A stretch of 13,425 nucleotides of DNA, from assembly GCA_039029915.1 (NCBI GenBank), contig JBCCFD010000202.1, forward strand, positions 1 to 13,425, in the 5' to 3' direction. Source of the DNA: QQUD01 sp039029915 (GTDB taxonomy: Bacteria; Chloroflexota; Anaerolineae; Promineifilales; Promineifilaceae). Position 1 is the stretch's first letter; each line of letters begins with the position of its first letter. Shown in pieces: positions 11,956 to 13,425 of this stretch. Made by a program: the position numbers and the translations under genes. Below the pieces are notes generated by a model that was not told where the DNA came from, made no database searches, and saw only the letters and a program-made list of their open reading frames with translations.

Positions 11956-13425
11956 CGGAAAACCTCATTTCAGTGATTGCAAACAATATTTCATCTGGTG
12001 TATTGGGAATAACTCGAAAACCCACCGAACGATAGCTATCTTGCTTATCTTCGGGCAATTGGTCACCGGCTAGCCAAAGCTGGTCATTGTGAATATGACC
12101 TTGGCAGGCACCAAACACCATCATCATTTCAGATTCTGTTGCACACAATAATAAAAGCGAATCCCCATTTTGCAAGGCGGCACACATCCGCCCCACAATT
12201 TGATGGTTTGGCTGATGAAGCACGCCATTTACAGCTTCGCTATCTTCTTGCTTTGTGCCATAAAATTTATATAGGGGTAATTTACCGTTTCGCGGCTCTT
12301 CATGCGCTTCAACAATTTGAAACGGCCGTTTTTGTTGTTCAAGCGCCGACTCAATATGGGCATGACGATTTGTCGTAAAAATGGCCCGCCACGGAAAATC
12401 ACTCGTTTCTGCCAAAGAAGCATACCAAAAGAAACCAGTCGCATCCTGTGACCCCAAAAATAGATGCAGTCTTTGTGATTTTAACAGTTGAGCTAGACGG
12501 CGGTGCTGAGCCACAGAATGAGGGAAGGCATCAACAGCTAGCGAGCTAAAAGTATCCGTCAAGGAGATTTGAGGATAATGAGGCGCCCGATTAGCCAGCC
12601 GATCAAGCTCGGCACAGATCAGTGACGCGGAGAGCATCGCCTGCAGCTTACGCTCTTCTTTTACATGACGCAATCGCACCACGTTAAGCGTCGCCATCAA
12701 CAAGCTGATTAGATGTTCCCGGCGAGAGGCCGAGTTGCTAGACGATTCACCACTTGAGGCAAACTTAATGGCAAACGAACGCAGCGCATTAATAATAGCA
12801 ATTGCCTTAATCAGCTCAGGACGTAACCGCACCATCATCGTTTGCTCTCGACCCGTATCATCAATTTCTAATAGCGCCTTTTCAAGCATCAAAAATTCAG
12901 GGGCCGTCAACTCAGGCATCAAGCGATACTTAATGTCCGTCTCTAAAATGACAAAATCTCGCATAATGTGGCTATCATACGTTCTAAAGAAGTCAATCAA
13001 CCAGCATTTATTGGTCTGATCAACCATAATGTTACGCCCCGTCAGATCACCGTGGGTAATGCTGTGATAAATCGAAACCATGCATTCGTTTTGGTGCTGA
13101 TTTAACCAGTAGACGGGATTAATTCCCTCAATTTTATTTTGCTCAAACTGGTAGGTTGGGGCATGGGGATCAAATTCTGGGAGAACCACCTGAATTCGCT
13201 GGATTAATTTGCGCTCATCAAAGCGAAAAGCATCAAAGTAAAGCTGGGCTAAATCTTGCTCTTCAGCCTGACTGCGTGAATCATCATACCAGTGCAAGCA
13301 GGTTGTTTCAAACAAGTTTCGCAGACTTTGAATGATCGTCCGCTCTGAGTGCACCGTATAAAATTCATCAAACTCCTTAAGCGTCACCATATGATTTTCA
13401 GTACATGTATAAAGCAAAATGCCAA
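11948..13425 (-). CDS. Kinase-like (TCAD9-type) protein with degenerate SIR2-like C-terminus, 5' end outside window
   Basis: The frame is open to the right edge, so the TTG at 13417 is not a reliable start and the N-lobe lies outside. Numbering here counts from 13417. The first ~200 residues are the C-lobe of an aminoglycoside-phosphotransferase/protein-kinase-like fold. HGDLTGRNIMV (122-132) is the catalytic loop, with LIDFFRTYDSH (140-150) as the DFG-like metal site, then MRDFVILETDIKY. This fits the kinase-like ternary-complex-associated domain (TCAD9) of predicted NTP-dependent conflict systems. A Ser-rich linker (221-231) and a helical region follow. Residues about 312-480 resemble a SIR2 fold: LHLFLGSQDATGFFWYASL, AIFTTN (345-350), LYKFYG (382-387), LLLLCATESEMMMVFGA, then QLWLAGDQLP and GFRVI. 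The usual catalytic His of KLHG is Tyr386 and the Asp of TTNYD is missing, so NAD hydrolysis is doubtful. It is first in an operon with the ATPase-winged-helix gene. The kinase part is fairly sure; the SIR2 part is a remote match by eye. Confidence 0.7.
   Translation of the reverse strand, partial: GILLYTCTENHMVTLKEFDEFYTVHSERTIIQSLRNLFETTCLHWYDDSRSQAEEQDLAQLYFDAFRFDERKLIQRIQVVLPEFDPHAPTYQFEQNKIEGINPVYWLNQHQNECMVSIYHSITHGDLTGRNIMVDQTNKCWLIDFFRTYDSHIMRDFVILETDIKYRLMPELTAPEFLMLEKALLEIDDTGREQTMMVRLRPELIKAIAIINALRSFAIKFASSGESSSNSASRREHLISLLMATLNVVRLRHVKEERKLQAMLSASLICAELDRLANRAPHYPQISLTDTFSSLAVDAFPHSVAQHRRLAQLLKSQRLHLFLGSQDATGFFWYASLAETSDFPWRAIFTTNRHAHIESALEQQKRPFQIVEAHEEPRNGKLPLYKFYGTKQEDSEAVNGVLHQPNHQIVGRMCAALQNGDSLLLLCATESEMMMVFGACQGHIHNDQLWLAGDQLPEDKQDSYRSVGFRVIPNTPDEILFAITEMRFSDE

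Larger units (their letters stand above)
47..12329. repeat. Dispersed palindrome ACGGCCGT (core CGGCCG), HIP1-like
   Basis: Exact ACGGCCGT starts at 47, 291, 317, 674, 2471, 3242, 3880, 3923, 4410, 6379, 6887, 7923, 8625, 9536, 11313, 11775 and 12322. The CGGCCG core also occurs at 412, 2440, 2884, 8198 and 10701. That is 17 octamers where about 0.2 is expected at equal base use, and 22 cores where about 3 are expected. Every site is inside a gene. Read in gene frame they encode Arg-Pro (6), Thr/Ala-Ala (9) or Gly-Arg (7), so protein sequence does not explain them. Confidence 0.85.

Noticed and set aside
13415..13417. TTG as the true start of the kinase-like gene
   Set aside because: The frame stays open to the window edge and the kinase N-lobe is missing, so the start lies outside.

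Overview
The window looks like chromosomal DNA of a bacterium with intermediate G+C, most plausibly an uncultured member of the Chloroflexota (Anaerolineae-like). That placement is an inference from gene flavour: FemAB-type transferase, CcdA plus thioredoxin-like lipoprotein, UroD-like enzyme, and a kinase-like/SIR2-like protein with an ATPase-winged-helix partner. It has not been tested by any search. No tRNA, rRNA, CRISPR array, transposase or integrase was seen. Coding density is about 90%, and no stretch above 300 bases lacks a gene.

Layout. (1) 1-743, + strand: 3' part of a FemAB-like aminoacyltransferase, cut by the window edge. (2) 886-1959, +: an isocitrate/isopropylmalate-family dehydrogenase with mixed family signatures. 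(3) 2135-2992, -: a CitE/HpcH-like C-C lyase, separated from the dehydrogenase by an inverted repeat. (4) 3166-5324, -: a cytochrome P450 and a nucleotidyltransferase, translationally coupled through a one-base stop/start overlap. A TetR-family regulator (5501-6106, +) is divergent from them. Both facing promoters carry a TAGAC-type palindrome, so a repressor/P450 switch can be read from the DNA. (5) 6244-7754, +: a lipoprotein with a 10-residue acidic, Met-containing tandem repeat and a thioredoxin-fold CTNC domain, followed by a CcdA-like membrane protein. Together they form a likely extracytoplasmic thiol-redox pair. (6) 7758-9138, -: a MerR-family regulator and an aldo/keto reductase, with a textbook 19-bp-spacer MerR promoter. 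(7) 9271-10458, +: a divergent UroD-like protein with an unusual Pro-rich, basic tail. (8) 10603-13425, -: a two-gene operon. The upstream gene (5' end outside the window) has a kinase-like HGDxxxxN domain and a degenerate SIR2-like C-terminus. It overlaps by 8 nt a gene for a P-loop ATPase fused to an OmpR-type winged helix.

Two things stand out. The first is the operon at 10603-13425, which resembles the kinase-like/SIR2/NTPase combinations of predicted bacterial conflict or signalling systems; its SIR2-like active site looks dead and it ends in a DNA-binding protein. The second is a strongly over-represented palindrome, ACGGCCGT (17 exact copies; 22 of the core CGGCCG). All copies lie in coding DNA, spread over all three reading frames, and recall HIP1 of cyanobacteria or DNA-uptake/methylation motifs.
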